The notes: generated by a model from the sequence alone, not told the origin. DNA of 64,000 bases from Hahella sp. (GCA_028280065.1 JANQMN010000150.1:1-64000); one strand, 5' to 3'. Shown: positions 8,770 to 18,606, numbered from the stretch's first letter. A program made the numbers and translations.

Positions 8770-9669
8770 ATGCAGAACATACTGGTTTGTGGCCTTCTCA
8801 ACATTGAAACGACGTTAGCGATAAACGCCTTTCCCATCGACTACGTACCTGTGCACTATCCTTTTTATGGTATCCAGTCCGCAGTGTCGGGGGTGGGCGT
8901 CAACATCGCCTTGGCGATGCACCGGCTGGGAAACAAGGTTTCCCTGCTCTCTCTGGTAGGCCAAGACGAACTTGCTGAGTTGGTTCGAAGTAACCTGCAA
9001 GGCAAAGGTCTTTCAACCGAAGGGGTGCTGTCGGTCGGCGGACAAACCGCGCAAAGCGTGATTCTCTACGATGCCGAAGGAAGGCGCCAAATCCATGTTG
9101 ACCTGAAAAACCTCCAGGAACTGACTTTTCCGGAGGACATCGGCATCCCTGCCCTTAAAGCTTGTGATATTGCAGTGCTATGCAATATCAATTATGCACG
9201 CAATCTGTTACCTGCCGCCAAATGGTTGGGAAAAACCATCGCCACCGATGTCCACGTGCTTGCTGACATTCACGATGACTACAATCGTGATTTTATTACG
9301 GCAACGGATATTCTTTTTCTCAGCAATGAGGCCATCGCCGGCAATGAACAGGAGTTTACCCAACGCTTAGTGGAGCACTATTCCAATCTTAAGATTGTGG
9401 TTGTGGGCTTAGGAGCGCATGGCGCATTATTGTGGCAAGCGGGAGATTTCACCCATCAACCGGCATTTCAAACCCGCCCGACAGTCAATACCATTGGCGC
9501 GGGCGATGCTTTGTTTTCGGCGTTTGTTCACTTTTATGCCAAGGGAGACAGTGCCGATGCAGCTTTACGCAAAGCACAGTTCTTTGCGAGTTGGAAAATA
9601 GGTGGCGCGACTGCGGTTGATGATTTATTGACTGAATCAGAATTGCTCGCGAAAATCCCAACGGATTAG
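8770..9669 (+). CDS. PfkB-family sugar kinase
   Basis: A 299-residue ribokinase-fold kinase that would phosphorylate a sugar or nucleoside with ATP; the substrate cannot be told. Visible PfkB features are the early SGVGVNIALAMHRLGNKV (glycine-rich sugar-side motif, about residues 40-57), VVVGLGAHGALLW before the ATP site, and the C-terminal signature NTIGAGDALFSAF, whose Asp is the catalytic base. It lies 112 bp after the isocitrate dehydrogenase gene in the same direction and is convergent with flgL. No sugar transporter or regulator is adjacent. Confidence 0.88.
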   Translation: MQNILVCGLLNIETTLAINAFPIDYVPVHYPFYGIQSAVSGVGVNIALAMHRLGNKVSLLSLVGQDELAELVRSNLQGKGLSTEGVLSVGGQTAQSVILYDAEGRRQIHVDLKNLQELTFPEDIGIPALKACDIAVLCNINYARNLLPAAKWLGKTIATDVHVLADIHDDYNRDFITATDILFLSNEAIAGNEQEFTQRLVEHYSNLKIVVVGLGAHGALLWQAGDFTHQPAFQTRPTVNTIGAGDALFSAFVHFYAKGDSADAALRKAQFFASWKIGGATAVDDLLTESELLAKIPTD

Positions 9670-9717
9670 AACGCTGTTACGCCAAATACCAACAGCATTG
9701 AATGTAGCCATCGCTCA

Positions 9718-10956
9718 CTATAGGAAGTTAAATAACGACAGGTTAGTCACTCTGGTGTATGACTGCTGGGCTGCCTGCAGAATTGTATCCTGCAAGGTAA
9801 GCTGGCTGATCGCTTCGGCATAATCCAAATCCTGGAGTTCCGACAACACCTCCAGCGTAAGCTCTTCCACGTTGGCCTGGGTTTCCCGGATATTGCCAAT
9901 CGTATTAAGCCTGGCCCCGAGGCTGGACCGGGTTTCCAAAACCTTGGTCTCCGCATTGGTCAGGTTGGCAAGGGTCGCATCGATGTTTTCCGTTAATACC
10001 TGTCTGCCACCCGGTGTGTCGCTGTAGTTTTTCAGTGCCCGGGAAAATCGCTCTACCGTGGTCAGCAAGCCTTGGGTATCGGAAGAATTGACAAAAAATG
10101 TGTCGCCGGGGGCTGGCTCTCCAATGATTTCAACAACGACGCCATTGACCGATATTCCCTGCCCGGACGCATAAATCTGATTGCTCAGAATGGGGCGACC
10201 GTCAGAAACCTGGGTGATCGAGTAATTCACTCGTGGCGGGTTAACTGCGGTATCGGGATTAAAGGTTATCTTCATATCTTCCGGATAGAAGGCATCGTAG
10301 TCATCCTGACTAATAACCTGACCTTGCGTAATCGCTGCCGGAGGAACTGCGGTATTCCGCGGGCTGGCCGTAGTGCGGAAGGTGTTTTCAGCACTTTGGA
10401 CGTTTACAAATACCTCCTTGCCATTATCGCCGACGGCAACGGTGACATTGGAATCCACCTGGGTGAAGCGTCTTCCTTCGTCGGCACGATATTCGTAGTT
10501 ACCCGCCGAATTCTGCACAAATGGCTCCCGGTCACCCTGGAACCCGCCAAAAACATACTCCCCGCCGGCATCTTTGGTGTTCAGAATACCCGCCAATTGA
10601 TCCAAAATCTGGTCAACTTCGGAAGCGATAAACAACTTATCGAACTCATTCTGTCCGCCGTCACCGGCCTGCACCGCCAACTCGCGCAATCTCTGCAAGG
10701 CATCCGAAACGCTGCCCAACAAACTGTCTTCCAAGAATAGGCGGTTTTCAGCCAGGTCAATATTTCGCTGGTATTGACTGATCAGGTTAAGTTCCTGGTT
10801 GATCTGTAGAATTCTTGTTGATGCCACCGGATCATCGGAAGGTGCAAGAACCCGTTTGCCACTGGAAATCTGTTGTTGGGTTTTTTGCAACTCTACCGTC
10901 ACATCCTGGATGTTTTGCAATCCCCCGCTGAATATCTGTTCTGTTGAGATTCTCAT
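9718..10956 (-). CDS. flgL: Flagellar hook-filament junction protein FlgL (HAP3)
   Basis: Second hook-filament junction protein, secreted through the flagellar export apparatus and placed between FlgK and the flagellin filament. The 412-residue product has the flagellin-like N-terminal coiled region (TEQIFSGGLQNIQDV, then SSGKRVLAPSDDPVAS), a central variable domain and a C-terminal helix rich in Gln and Leu. It is the last gene of the flg operon here, 19 bp after flgK. No flagellin or motor genes follow; the next gene is a convergent PfkB kinase. Confidence 0.93.
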   Translation of the reverse strand: MRISTEQIFSGGLQNIQDVTVELQKTQQQISSGKRVLAPSDDPVASTRILQINQELNLISQYQRNIDLAENRLFLEDSLLGSVSDALQRLRELAVQAGDGGQNEFDKLFIASEVDQILDQLAGILNTKDAGGEYVFGGFQGDREPFVQNSAGNYEYRADEGRRFTQVDSNVTVAVGDNGKEVFVNVQSAENTFRTTASPRNTAVPPAAITQGQVISQDDYDAFYPEDMKITFNPDTAVNPPRVNYSITQVSDGRPILSNQIYASGQGISVNGVVVEIIGEPAPGDTFFVNSSDTQGLLTTVERFSRALKNYSDTPGGRQVLTENIDATLANLTNAETKVLETRSSLGARLNTIGNIRETQANVEELTLEVLSELQDLDYAEAISQLTLQDTILQAAQQSYTRVTNLSLFNFL

Positions 10957-10975
10957 ATCACACGCTACCTATTTT

Positions 10976-13693
10976 TTATCCAAAGGTACCCAACAGGGTA
11001 TTGAATAAATCTCTGGCGATGGAAACTACCTGTGCGGAAGCATTGTAAGCCGCCTGAAACTGAATCAACTTGCCCGCTTCTTCATCCAGATTCACGCCGG
11101 CAATTTCCTCCAACCGGTTTTCCGATTGGCGTAACAAGGCGGTGTTGGCTTCGGCGTCCAACTGCGCCTGATTGGTATCTGAACCGATTAATTCCACCAA
11201 CTGAGAATAGGCTTCGCCATAAGTGCTGACCCCGCCATCAATAATGCCCGAGGTCTCAAGCCCGATCAGCTCCAACGCATTTCGATTGTCCGAGACGCCG
11301 CCGGTATTGTATTCGATAGTGAACTGGTCTCCGGATTGCGGCGTCCCTGCAAGCTCCACCTGGTAACCGAGGAAGGAGGAAACCGGCAACGGCACCTGTT
11401 CAAATAAATTTGAGTTATCCGCACGCATGGTGACACCACTGGCCAGCCGCAAATCAATACGGCCGCCCACTGTTACCGAATCCCCGCCGACCATGACGGT
11501 AGGCGCCGCAGTGAAGTCACTTTCTATATCAACCGTGTCCGTTGCGTCACCGGTCAAGCTAAAAATCAGGTCCTCCCCGGTCAGACTCCTTACGGTTAAT
11601 GTCGAGCCATCGCTCCAGGCAATAACCTGATGGGTTTGTGCGTCGGGATCGCTATTAATGATGTCGGCGATGTCGTTGGGATCGAAAGTAGGCCCCAAGG
11701 CTATCGGCACCGGTGTGACCACTCCGAAGGAATCGACTTCTTCCAGGATCAAGGTCAGTTCCGGTGCGGTTCCCGCGCCGTCATCGGTAAAGCTGGACAA
11801 CCGGACTTCAGTAAATGCGGATGCCGACACACCACTGATACTGCTTAACTGCGAGGCCATTGTTTCAGCGGTGGCGTTGGCGGCCAACGACACCGACTGG
11901 GTGCCGGTGAGCAAGCCGGAATCCGGATCACGAATCTGAAAGGTCGTCACTTGCGCACCATAGCCGTTGGTACCCACCCCTGCCACAACTTGGCCGATAT
12001 CGGTTCCGCCCACCGGTGTCTGTACGCCGTTGACATTGCGCAGGCCGGAAACCAACGCGGTTTGCCCCTCGTCTGCCGTGAAAATCGGATTGGCCACACC
12101 TGGAATGTAACGCTGATTATCCATTGGCGGATTCAACGATGCCGGATTGGAGGGATCGCTATTGTCCAACACCTGGTAGTAGTCATCGCTAATGAAGCGG
12201 ATCAATATCGGTGGATTGAGTTCTTCAGGATTTTCCCAGGTCGGTAAGGTGCCGACATCGGAAAATGGATTAACGGCCAGCATTTCTCCCTGGCTGATTA
12301 TGGCATTCCCGATGTTGCCTAAATCCGCATCCGTTCGAATCGGCGATGCGAGGGCAATATCTTCGACGCGAACGGTATTCAGCTCCAGCTCCCGCGCACC
12401 GGACCGGGTGGGCGCGAGGAGGAATTTGTCGCCGATCTCGAAACTACCCGATTCGAGATTGACCTTTAAGCCGTTAAATTCAAATTCCGCAGGATATACC
12501 CCAGGCAAACTCACTCGGGTAACAAAACTGTTATCCGATGCATCGGTAATCACAACATCCGTCAGCGCCGGGCCCGCAAATTCCAAGACATATTCATCCG
12601 TGGTCAGGGCATTGACATCCGTAATTTCGACACCCACCACCCGGTCTTTTGGCAGTGCATTTTGCTCATTGGGAATCACCCGTCGGAGTTGAACATCCGG
12701 CGCATTGATATCGACAAAAAAATCGCCCCCCAAATCGTTTTCCAGATCCATCCCCAAGCGGTGTTGTTCGTTTATGGTATCCGCCAGGACCAGGGCGATT
12801 CTGCCGACGGAATTAAAGACGTTTTGCAGAACAGACTCGCGAAATCGTAATAGTCCGCCCAACTCCCCGCCGTTAAGCTCCGAAGTCACATTGTTCGGAT
12901 TGTTGTTTTCCACCAGGGCAATATCCAGCCGGTTAGGGTCTTCATCAGAACTGATGAGCATCGCCTCATTTGCATCGCTACCCACCACCAATGCCTGGCC
13001 CTTGCCGATCAATACATCGATTTGCCCATCGTCACCGTCAATGACCGTGACGTTAACAATTTCCGAAAGCTGGCGAACCAACTCGTCGCGTTGATCCAGC
13101 AGATCGTTCGGATCCTTGTTGGTCGACAAGCCGGTAGCAGCGGATATCGCTTCATTGAGTTGCGCAACGCCGCTGGCCAAACTATTCAACGTGGTAATCT
13201 GTGCCCGCATATCCTCGTCGACACTGTCACTAATCGTGTCCAGCCGGGCATTGATTACATCGAAGCGGTTTATCAGGCTCACCGACTGCGCCAATACCAG
13301 TTGCCGTTCAGGGATCGAGCTCGGATCATCTCCGGCGGATTGCAGGGCACCGAAAAAGTCGTTCATGGCGGGCGCTAATCCCGTTGTCGCATCTGCCAGT
13401 AGACTGTCTATCTGATCAATAAAGCTGAGATACTTATCAACATCCTTGCTCAGCGAAGTATCCACCCGCACCTGCTCTATCGCATATTGATTCGTCACCC
13501 GATTGATATCGGAGATACTGACGCCGGATCCGAGAAAGCCGGACCCGATAAACTGGGACCTGGCGCTCTCAAGCTCCACACGTTGCCGAGTATAGCCATC
13601 GGTATTGACATTGGCGACATTATTACCGGCCACCGTTAACGAAGTTTGGGATGCCCGAAGCCCGGTCAAACCGACATCAATCAAACTAGCCAT
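10976..13693 (-). CDS. flgK: Flagellar hook-associated protein FlgK (HAP1), enlarged
   Basis: First hook-filament junction protein. The N-terminus (SLIDVGLTGLRASQTSLTV, then NVANVNTDGYTRQRVE) and the C-terminus (NLDEEAGKLIQFQAAYNAS) carry the conserved rod/hook/HAP coiled-coil motifs. At 905 residues it is much longer than the about 550-residue enteric or about 680-residue Pseudomonas proteins. The excess lies in the middle (roughly residues 300-820) and includes stretches such as ATAETMASQLSSISGVSAS that look like the flagellin hook IN motif found in surface-exposed hook and cap proteins. The gene is 2 bp downstream of flgJ and 19 bp upstream of flgL. Confidence 0.94.
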   Translation of the reverse strand: MASLIDVGLTGLRASQTSLTVAGNNVANVNTDGYTRQRVELESARSQFIGSGFLGSGVSISDINRVTNQYAIEQVRVDTSLSKDVDKYLSFIDQIDSLLADATTGLAPAMNDFFGALQSAGDDPSSIPERQLVLAQSVSLINRFDVINARLDTISDSVDEDMRAQITTLNSLASGVAQLNEAISAATGLSTNKDPNDLLDQRDELVRQLSEIVNVTVIDGDDGQIDVLIGKGQALVVGSDANEAMLISSDEDPNRLDIALVENNNPNNVTSELNGGELGGLLRFRESVLQNVFNSVGRIALVLADTINEQHRLGMDLENDLGGDFFVDINAPDVQLRRVIPNEQNALPKDRVVGVEITDVNALTTDEYVLEFAGPALTDVVITDASDNSFVTRVSLPGVYPAEFEFNGLKVNLESGSFEIGDKFLLAPTRSGARELELNTVRVEDIALASPIRTDADLGNIGNAIISQGEMLAVNPFSDVGTLPTWENPEELNPPILIRFISDDYYQVLDNSDPSNPASLNPPMDNQRYIPGVANPIFTADEGQTALVSGLRNVNGVQTPVGGTDIGQVVAGVGTNGYGAQVTTFQIRDPDSGLLTGTQSVSLAANATAETMASQLSSISGVSASAFTEVRLSSFTDDGAGTAPELTLILEEVDSFGVVTPVPIALGPTFDPNDIADIINSDPDAQTHQVIAWSDGSTLTVRSLTGEDLIFSLTGDATDTVDIESDFTAAPTVMVGGDSVTVGGRIDLRLASGVTMRADNSNLFEQVPLPVSSFLGYQVELAGTPQSGDQFTIEYNTGGVSDNRNALELIGLETSGIIDGGVSTYGEAYSQLVELIGSDTNQAQLDAEANTALLRQSENRLEEIAGVNLDEEAGKLIQFQAAYNASAQVVSIARDLFNTLLGTFG

Positions 13694-13695
13694 CG

Positions 13696-14820
13696 TTATC
13701 TCGCTTCAGCCTTGACAGACTGCTCTACTAACGCATTCCCGGAAAGGCGCACTGAACCGTCGGCGGAATCGACAAAGTCGTCCATTCCCTGGTAGATACG
13801 GAATATTTTGTTCGCGTAATCCGGGTCAGTAGCATATCCTGCTTCCTGCAATGCATCGACATAATTTCTTGGTTGCTCACCCTTATTCAATACTTCTTGA
13901 TATCTGGGATTTTCCCGAAGGAAGTTCAGGTAATCCCGAAAACTTTCCGCATAATTTTGATAGGCGCGGAATGCCGCCTGTTCGTTTAACTTGATTCCGT
14001 TACGAAACTCTGAAGTGGCCACCATAACGGATTCGCCGCTCCAACGCTGATCGGCTTTGATACCGAATAGATTGAAGCTCGGGCCGGCATCCGGTCCGAG
14101 TATCATGTGTTTGCCCCAACCGGTTTCCAGCGCGGCTTGAGCCAATAGCAGTTTCGGATCGACGTTTAATTCCCGCGCTACTTCCTGGGCTTGCGGATAG
14201 AGGCTTTGAAGAAAATGTTCCGGCGACTCAAATGTTAAAGGCAGGTTTTCCGCAACATCTGGTGGCGAGGCTTGCGACGTTGATTGGACCGGTTCAGCCA
14301 CAGATTCAACGATAACCGGCGCAAACAGATCGGTAACTATCCGGTCCACCTGTTCCAACAGCGCCGCTTCCGTGGCATTGAGAATATCCGCCGAATTCTC
14401 ATCTGGTTCTGCCGTGGATTCCGGGTCGTTTAAGAAACTTGGGAAGGCATTGTCCCGATACTCCTGTAACGTCCGATAGCCGCTTATGGGTGCAGCCACT
14501 TCCTCAACCCGGTTAAGCTGCCGGGCCAGCATCGTGGCAAAACCCAGACCATCGCCTTGGGTCAGCGTCAGGCTCAATTGCTGATCCAGCATATCTTCGT
14601 AAAAACGGGTGGCGTGACTATGCAGAGGATTGCCTTCGGAAAATACCTGGTTAACCTGACGCATAGATTTCAGCATCAGGTTCAACATCATGGATTCAAA
14701 CTGCTTGGCGACGGCCTGAATCTTGTCTTTCTGTTCGGCGTCGGCGTGTTTAAGTTTATGCAGGCCGTCCAGGTCGTTATAGACGTGAGCCTGTGCTAAA
14801 AGTGATTCATTGATTGCCAT
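13696..14820 (-). CDS. flgJ: Flagellar rod assembly protein / muramidase FlgJ
   Basis: Bifunctional periplasmic protein that scaffolds rod assembly and cuts peptidoglycan so the rod can cross the wall. The N-terminal rod-binding domain (about residues 30-105) contains the family FESMMLNLMLKSMRQ motif. A Ser/Pro/Glu-rich linker (about 130-200) leads to a C-terminal glucosaminidase-type (GH73) domain from about residue 205, with QAALETGWGKHM around the expected catalytic Glu and NLFGIKAD after it. At 374 residues it is slightly longer than the enteric protein (313), mostly in the linker. It sits between flgI (20 bp) and flgK (2 bp). Confidence 0.94.
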   Translation of the reverse strand: MAINESLLAQAHVYNDLDGLHKLKHADAEQKDKIQAVAKQFESMMLNLMLKSMRQVNQVFSEGNPLHSHATRFYEDMLDQQLSLTLTQGDGLGFATMLARQLNRVEEVAAPISGYRTLQEYRDNAFPSFLNDPESTAEPDENSADILNATEAALLEQVDRIVTDLFAPVIVESVAEPVQSTSQASPPDVAENLPLTFESPEHFLQSLYPQAQEVARELNVDPKLLLAQAALETGWGKHMILGPDAGPSFNLFGIKADQRWSGESVMVATSEFRNGIKLNEQAAFRAYQNYAESFRDYLNFLRENPRYQEVLNKGEQPRNYVDALQEAGYATDPDYANKIFRIYQGMDDFVDSADGSVRLSGNALVEQSVKAEAR

Positions 14821-14840
14821 CGCCGCTACCCAAATTCCAC

Positions 14841-15977
14841 CTAAATGACAATCAAGTCGGCCTTCAAGGCACCGGCTTGTTTCAATGCTTCCAAAACGGC
14901 CATCACGTCACCGGGTGCCGCACCCACCTGGTTGACCGCCCGGACAATGTCATTCAGGGTCGCTGCGGGACCGAACTTAAACATGCGGGCGGGCTCTTCC
15001 TCGATGGTGATCTCGGTTTCAGGCACTACGACCGTTTCGCCTTCGCCGAAAGGATTCGGCTGGCTGACGCCAAGACTCTCGGCAATGGTCACGGTCAGGC
15101 TGCCATGAGTAACGGCAGCCGGAAGTACTTTGACGTTTTGTCCGACCACGATGGTACCGGTGCGGGAATTGATCACCACTTTGGCGGATTCGACGCCCGG
15201 TTCAATTTCAAGGTTTTCCAGAATGGATAAAAAGCTCACGCGCTGTGCCGGATTCCTTGGTGCCAATACCCGGATACTTGCCGCGTCTATAGCCTCGGCC
15301 AGGCCGGGTCCCAGTAAATCGTTAATCCGTTCCTGCACCCGCTTCGCAGTGGTAAAATCCGGCGAATGGAGATTCAGCGTCAATGTATCGCCATGGCTAA
15401 ATCCGGTAGGCACCGCACGTTCGACAGTAGCTCCATTGGGAATCCGCCCGACGCTCGGTACATTCACGGTTATTCTGGAACCGTCCGCACCGCCAGCGCC
15501 AAAGCCGCCGACGATAAGATTTCCCTGGGCCACGGCATAAACCTTGCCATCGGCGCCTTTGAGATTGGTCAGCAGCAGACTGCCACCCCGGAGACTGGCT
15601 GCGTTGCCAATTGAGGAAACAGTGATATCAATCTCCTGCCCCGGTTTTGCAAAAGCGGGCAACTCAGTATGCACGGATACGGCGGCAACATTTCTCAAGT
15701 TAGGATTGACATTCGGCGGTACGGTGACGCCGAAACGGTTCATCATGTTACGGAAGGTCTGATCGGTGAACGGCGCTTTATCTCCCGTGCCATTTAAACC
15801 GACCACCAATCCATAACCGACCAATTGGTTGCTTCGAACTCCCGAAACGGTGGTAATGTCTTTCAAACGCTCCGCCGACACCATGGTTGTTACCAGCATC
15901 AGCCATAGGCAAGCAACTGCTTTCGCATACCGGAAAACCGTTTTGTCGTTACTGGAGGATGTCATCCGCATGGTCAT
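14841..15977 (-). CDS. flgI: Flagellar P-ring protein FlgI
   Basis: Forms the P ring in the peptidoglycan around the distal rod. The 378-residue precursor has a Sec signal peptide (hydrophobic [17 protein letters not shown], cleavage near residue 35) followed by the invariant [36 protein letters not shown]-like and C-terminal LIVI sequences also fit the family. Three in-frame Met codons within the first five residues leave the exact start open. It lies 7 bp after flgH and 20 bp before flgJ. Confidence 0.95.
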   Translation of the reverse strand: MTMRMTSSSNDKTVFRYAKAVACLWLMLVTTMVSAERLKDITTVSGVRSNQLVGYGLVVGLNGTGDKAPFTDQTFRNMMNRFGVTVPPNVNPNLRNVAAVSVHTELPAFAKPGQEIDITVSSIGNAASLRGGSLLLTNLKGADGKVYAVAQGNLIVGGFGAGGADGSRITVNVPSVGRIPNGATVERAVPTGFSHGDTLTLNLHSPDFTTAKRVQERINDLLGPGLAEAIDAASIRVLAPRNPAQRVSFLSILENLEIEPGVESAKVVINSRTGTIVVGQNVKVLPAAVTHGSLTVTIAESLGVSQPNPFGEGETVVVPETEITIEEEPARMFKFGPAATLNDIVRAVNQVGAAPGDVMAVLEALKQAGALKADLIVI

Positions 15978-15984
15978 CGGCCTC

Positions 15985-16665
15985 TTAGATCGGGAACCAT
16001 TCGCTATTGAAGAAGCGGGTCAACCAGCCTTGTTTATGCACTTCACTGAACTCTCCGGTGCCGCTATAGGTAAAGTGTGCGTCGGCAATTTTGGTTGATA
16101 GTACCGTGTTGTCGTCCTGAATATCCTCCGGACGAACCAGCCCTCTCACCCGGATAAACTCATCCCCTTCGGTCAGGGTCAGCCATTTCTCTCCCCGAAT
16201 CACCAGCACGCCATTTGGGAGGACATTATTTACGGTGACGCTGATACTGCCGGTAAGACTGTTGCTTTGGTCCGTTTCAACCTCGCCGCTGGTAGTCCTT
16301 TCGAAAGACGGATTAGTTAAAAGGTCTACTTGCTTGCCTAGGATGGAGCCGTTGCCCATGGATAATTCACTGTCCTTTGTGAGTTCCGTTTCTGAACTTT
16401 TCGAAGACTGGGTGCGTTCTTGCAACACGATGGTCAGAATGTCCCCTACCCGATGGGCAGTCCGGTCGCCAAACAGGGAGTATCCTTCTGCAGCGGAAAA
16501 AATCGACCCATCAACAGGCGCAGGAGGCACCAGGGTCTGGGGTGGCACCGGAGCATATAAGGGATCCCCCGGCAATATCCGCTCACGAGTCATAGGGCTA
16601 CAACCTTGCATCAGCAAAAAAACGCCGAGAATGCTGACGACAACAAGGTTTTTAGGTGCGTTCAC
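15985..16665 (-). CDS. flgH: Flagellar L-ring lipoprotein FlgH
   Basis: Outer-membrane L-ring subunit. The 226-residue precursor has a lipoprotein signal peptide (hydrophobic [14 protein letters not shown], lipobox ending at about Cys22). The conserved [21 protein letters not shown] follows, as does [13 protein letters not shown]-like sequence and the C-terminal FTYSGTGEF. The start is GTG, supported by a strong TAGGAGAAGG ribosome-binding site. Upstream, a 159-bp gap before flgG contains two repeat elements (16699-16715 and 16736-16817). Confidence 0.95.
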   Translation of the reverse strand: MNAPKNLVVVSILGVFLLMQGCSPMTRERILPGDPLYAPVPPQTLVPPAPVDGSIFSAAEGYSLFGDRTAHRVGDILTIVLQERTQSSKSSETELTKDSELSMGNGSILGKQVDLLTNPSFERTTSGEVETDQSNSLTGSISVTVNNVLPNGVLVIRGEKWLTLTEGDEFIRVRGLVRPEDIQDDNTVLSTKIADAHFTYSGTGEFSEVHKQGWLTRFFNSEWFPI

Positions 16666-16698
16666 AACCTTCTCCTAATACCAAAACAATTGACGTAG

Positions 16699-16715
16699 GG
16701 TGCGCCGCGCGCACC
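16699..16715. repeat. Short GC-rich REP-like palindrome
   Basis: A 7-bp perfect inverted repeat (16699-16705 with 16709-16715, loop CGC) made of alternating G/C, preceded by GTAG and followed by TTTTC. This G-rich form resembles repetitive extragenic palindromes common in proteobacteria. It lies in the flgG-flgH gap beside the larger palindrome. Confidence 0.5.
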
Positions 16716-16735
16716 TTTTCGATTGAAAGCGATTG

Positions 16736-16817
16736 AAAGGGGTCAGAGTCATTTATCCACTTCAAATCAATTTATCAAACCGCCAGTACCAATTGGATAG
16801 ATGACTCTGACCCCTTT
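16736..16817. repeat. Palindromic repeat R1 in the flgG-flgH gap
   Basis: A 17-bp perfect inverted repeat (16736-16752 with 16801-16817) with core AAAGGGGTCAGAGTCAT; pairing continues imperfectly inward through about ten more bases. It is the first of three members of the same family in consecutive flg gaps. The GGGGTCAGAG core resembles REP-type elements associated with IS200-like (RAYT) transposases, from memory rather than from a search. Confidence 0.8.
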
Positions 16818-16824
16818 TAAGTAA

Positions 16825-17610
16825 TTACAAATTCTGCGTGATGTACTGCAGCATCTGATCCGCCGTGGTCACGACTTTGGCGTTCATCTCATATGCGCGC
16901 TGAGTGGTTATCATGTTCACCATCTCTTCAACGATTTCGACGTTTGATGTTTCAACCATGCCCTGCTCCAAAGTACCTAAACCGGCTAAGCCCGGTGTAC
17001 CTTCCTGTGGGTCGCCGCTGGCGCCGGTTTGGAGAAACAGGTTATTGCCGATTCCTTCCAAACCCGCCGGATTGATAAAATCGACAGTGGTAATCGTGCC
17101 GATTTGCGTGGGCGTTGCCGTTCCGGTTAGTTGAACGGACACCACGCCGTCGGTGCCGATGGTAATAGACTGTGCACCATCGGGTATCGTGATGGCGGGT
17201 TCCAAGGGATAGCCATTGGCATGTACCAGGTTGCCCGCGCTATCCGGCTGGAACTGGCCGTCACGGGTATAACTGATGGTGCCGTCCGGTAACAGTATCT
17301 GAAAAAAGCCCCGGCCATTGACGGCGATATCCAGCGGTTGATCAGTTACCTGCAAATTACCTTCGGTAAACACCTTTTGCGTACTCACCACCCTAACGCC
17401 GGTGCCCAGCTGCAAACCGCTGGGAAGTTGGGTGTCCTGGGAAGACTGGCCACCTGGCTGGCGTTTTATCTGATAGAGCAAGTCTTCGAATACCGCCCTG
17501 TCTCGCTTGAAACCCGTGGTGTTCACATTGGCCAGGTTATTGGAAATGGTCTTAAGCGAAGTATCCTGTGCCGATAGCCCGGTTTTACTCACCCACAACG
17601 CACCATGCAT
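16825..17610 (-). CDS. flgG: Flagellar distal rod protein FlgG
   Basis: Major distal rod subunit. The 261-residue product shows the conserved N-terminus (ALWVSKTGLSAQDTSL, NNLANVNTTGFKRDRAVFED), the central VNGRGFFQILLPDGTISYTRDG and the C-terminus LEQGMVETSNVEIVEEMVNM. Length is typical (260). It is flanked on both sides by gaps carrying members of the same palindromic repeat (16736-16817 and 17629-17717). Confidence 0.96.
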   Translation of the reverse strand: MHGALWVSKTGLSAQDTSLKTISNNLANVNTTGFKRDRAVFEDLLYQIKRQPGGQSSQDTQLPSGLQLGTGVRVVSTQKVFTEGNLQVTDQPLDIAVNGRGFFQILLPDGTISYTRDGQFQPDSAGNLVHANGYPLEPAITIPDGAQSITIGTDGVVSVQLTGTATPTQIGTITTVDFINPAGLEGIGNNLFLQTGASGDPQEGTPGLAGLGTLEQGMVETSNVEIVEEMVNMITTQRAYEMNAKVVTTADQMLQYITQNL

Positions 17611-17628
17611 AGCGCTCTCCTCGTCTAT

Positions 17629-17717
17629 GGATCAAAAGGGGCAAGAGTCATTGATTTGAGTACTAACCAGTTGATAGATGGTACCTTGGGATCAATGACT
17701 CTGACCCCTTTTGATCC
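17629..17717. repeat. Palindromic repeat R2 in the flgF-flgG gap
   Basis: Arms of 27 bp (17629-17655 and 17691-17717) pair with only two mismatches around a 35-base loop. The core is the same GGGGTCAGAGTCATT family as R1 and R3, with arms extended to GGATCAAAA at the outer ends. It would form a long hairpin in the flg transcript between flgF and flgG. Confidence 0.85.
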
Positions 17718-17766
17718 TGGCATTGATCCTGGAGCGTGGCGATAAATTGCCGCAAACGCTCGCTTT

Positions 17767-18516
17767 TTAGGACATTTGCAATAAGCGTGCCGCAGCTTCG
17801 GTATTGGCGTCCGCAGAGCGCATTACCTTCACTTGCATTTCGAATTGGCGGGATAGGGCAAGGATTGACGTCATTTCTTCGACGGCGTTGACATTCGAGG
17901 ATTCCAGATAGCCGGAATAGAGCCGCACTTCGGCGGCGGCGGGGAAGTTTTCCACATCCGTTTCGGGCCGGGGATGCATCAAGCCGTCCAAACCTTTTTC
18001 CATTTGGTCAGCTTCCGGATTGACCAATTTGACTCGGTCGATAACGGCAATTTCCTCCGGAAGCTGGCCCACGCCAACAACCGATATGGTACCGTCATCG
18101 CCAATGGTAATACTGTCGGCGGGGGGAATGGCAACCGGTCCGCCGTTACCCAGCACCGCCAAACCATTTCCGGTTCGCAGAATACCGTTCACATCGATCT
18201 GCAGTTCACCTGCCCGGGTGTAAGCTTCCGTGCCGTCTGGCGCTTGCACGGCAATCCAGCCTTTACCGGCCACGGCAACATCGAGATCGCGCCCGGTTTC
18301 TATCATGCCGCCTTGTTCCACGTTAGTGGCCGGGCGCTCAGACAAGGCATAGGCACGGCTTGGATAATAGTCGCCAAACACCGGCATACTGCGGGCCTGC
18401 ATCCAATCGGATTTAAAGCCCGTGGTATTCACATTGGCTAAATTATTGGCATGGCCCTGCTGCGAACGCATATTGTGAATCGCGCCGGTCATGGCAATAT
18501 AAAGCGCCTTGTCCAT
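17767..18516 (-). CDS. flgF: Flagellar proximal rod protein FlgF
   Basis: Proximal rod subunit of 249 residues. Conserved parts are the N-terminal ALYIAMTGAIHNMRSQQ and NNLANVNTTGFKSDW, the VAGKGWIAVQAPDGTEAYTR core and the C-terminal YLESSNVNAVEEMTSILAL. Length agrees with enteric FlgF (251). Repeat-bearing gaps separate it from flgE (92 bp) and flgG (156 bp). Confidence 0.95.
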   Translation of the reverse strand: MDKALYIAMTGAIHNMRSQQGHANNLANVNTTGFKSDWMQARSMPVFGDYYPSRAYALSERPATNVEQGGMIETGRDLDVAVAGKGWIAVQAPDGTEAYTRAGELQIDVNGILRTGNGLAVLGNGGPVAIPPADSITIGDDGTISVVGVGQLPEEIAVIDRVKLVNPEADQMEKGLDGLMHPRPETDVENFPAAAEVRLYSGYLESSNVNAVEEMTSILALSRQFEMQVKVMRSADANTEAAARLLQMS

Positions 18517-18527
18517 CTGTCACTCCT

Positions 18528-18606
18528 ATTAAAAGGGGTCAGAGCCATTTATCCCCATATAGCAAACTTTCAAAAACATGGATAAATGGCTCTGACCCCT
18601 TTTAAT
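18528..18606. repeat. Palindromic repeat R3 in the flgE-flgF gap
   Basis: A perfect 27-bp inverted repeat (18528-18554 with 18580-18606) around a 25-base loop, core AAAAGGGGTCAGAGCCATTT. It is the best-preserved member of the three-element family. It fills most of the 92-bp gap between flgE and flgF. Confidence 0.9.

Noticed and set aside
10072-10740. 222-codon plus-strand frame opposite flgL
   Set aside because: It is an antisense shadow inside a conserved flagellar gene; composition follows flgL codon use.
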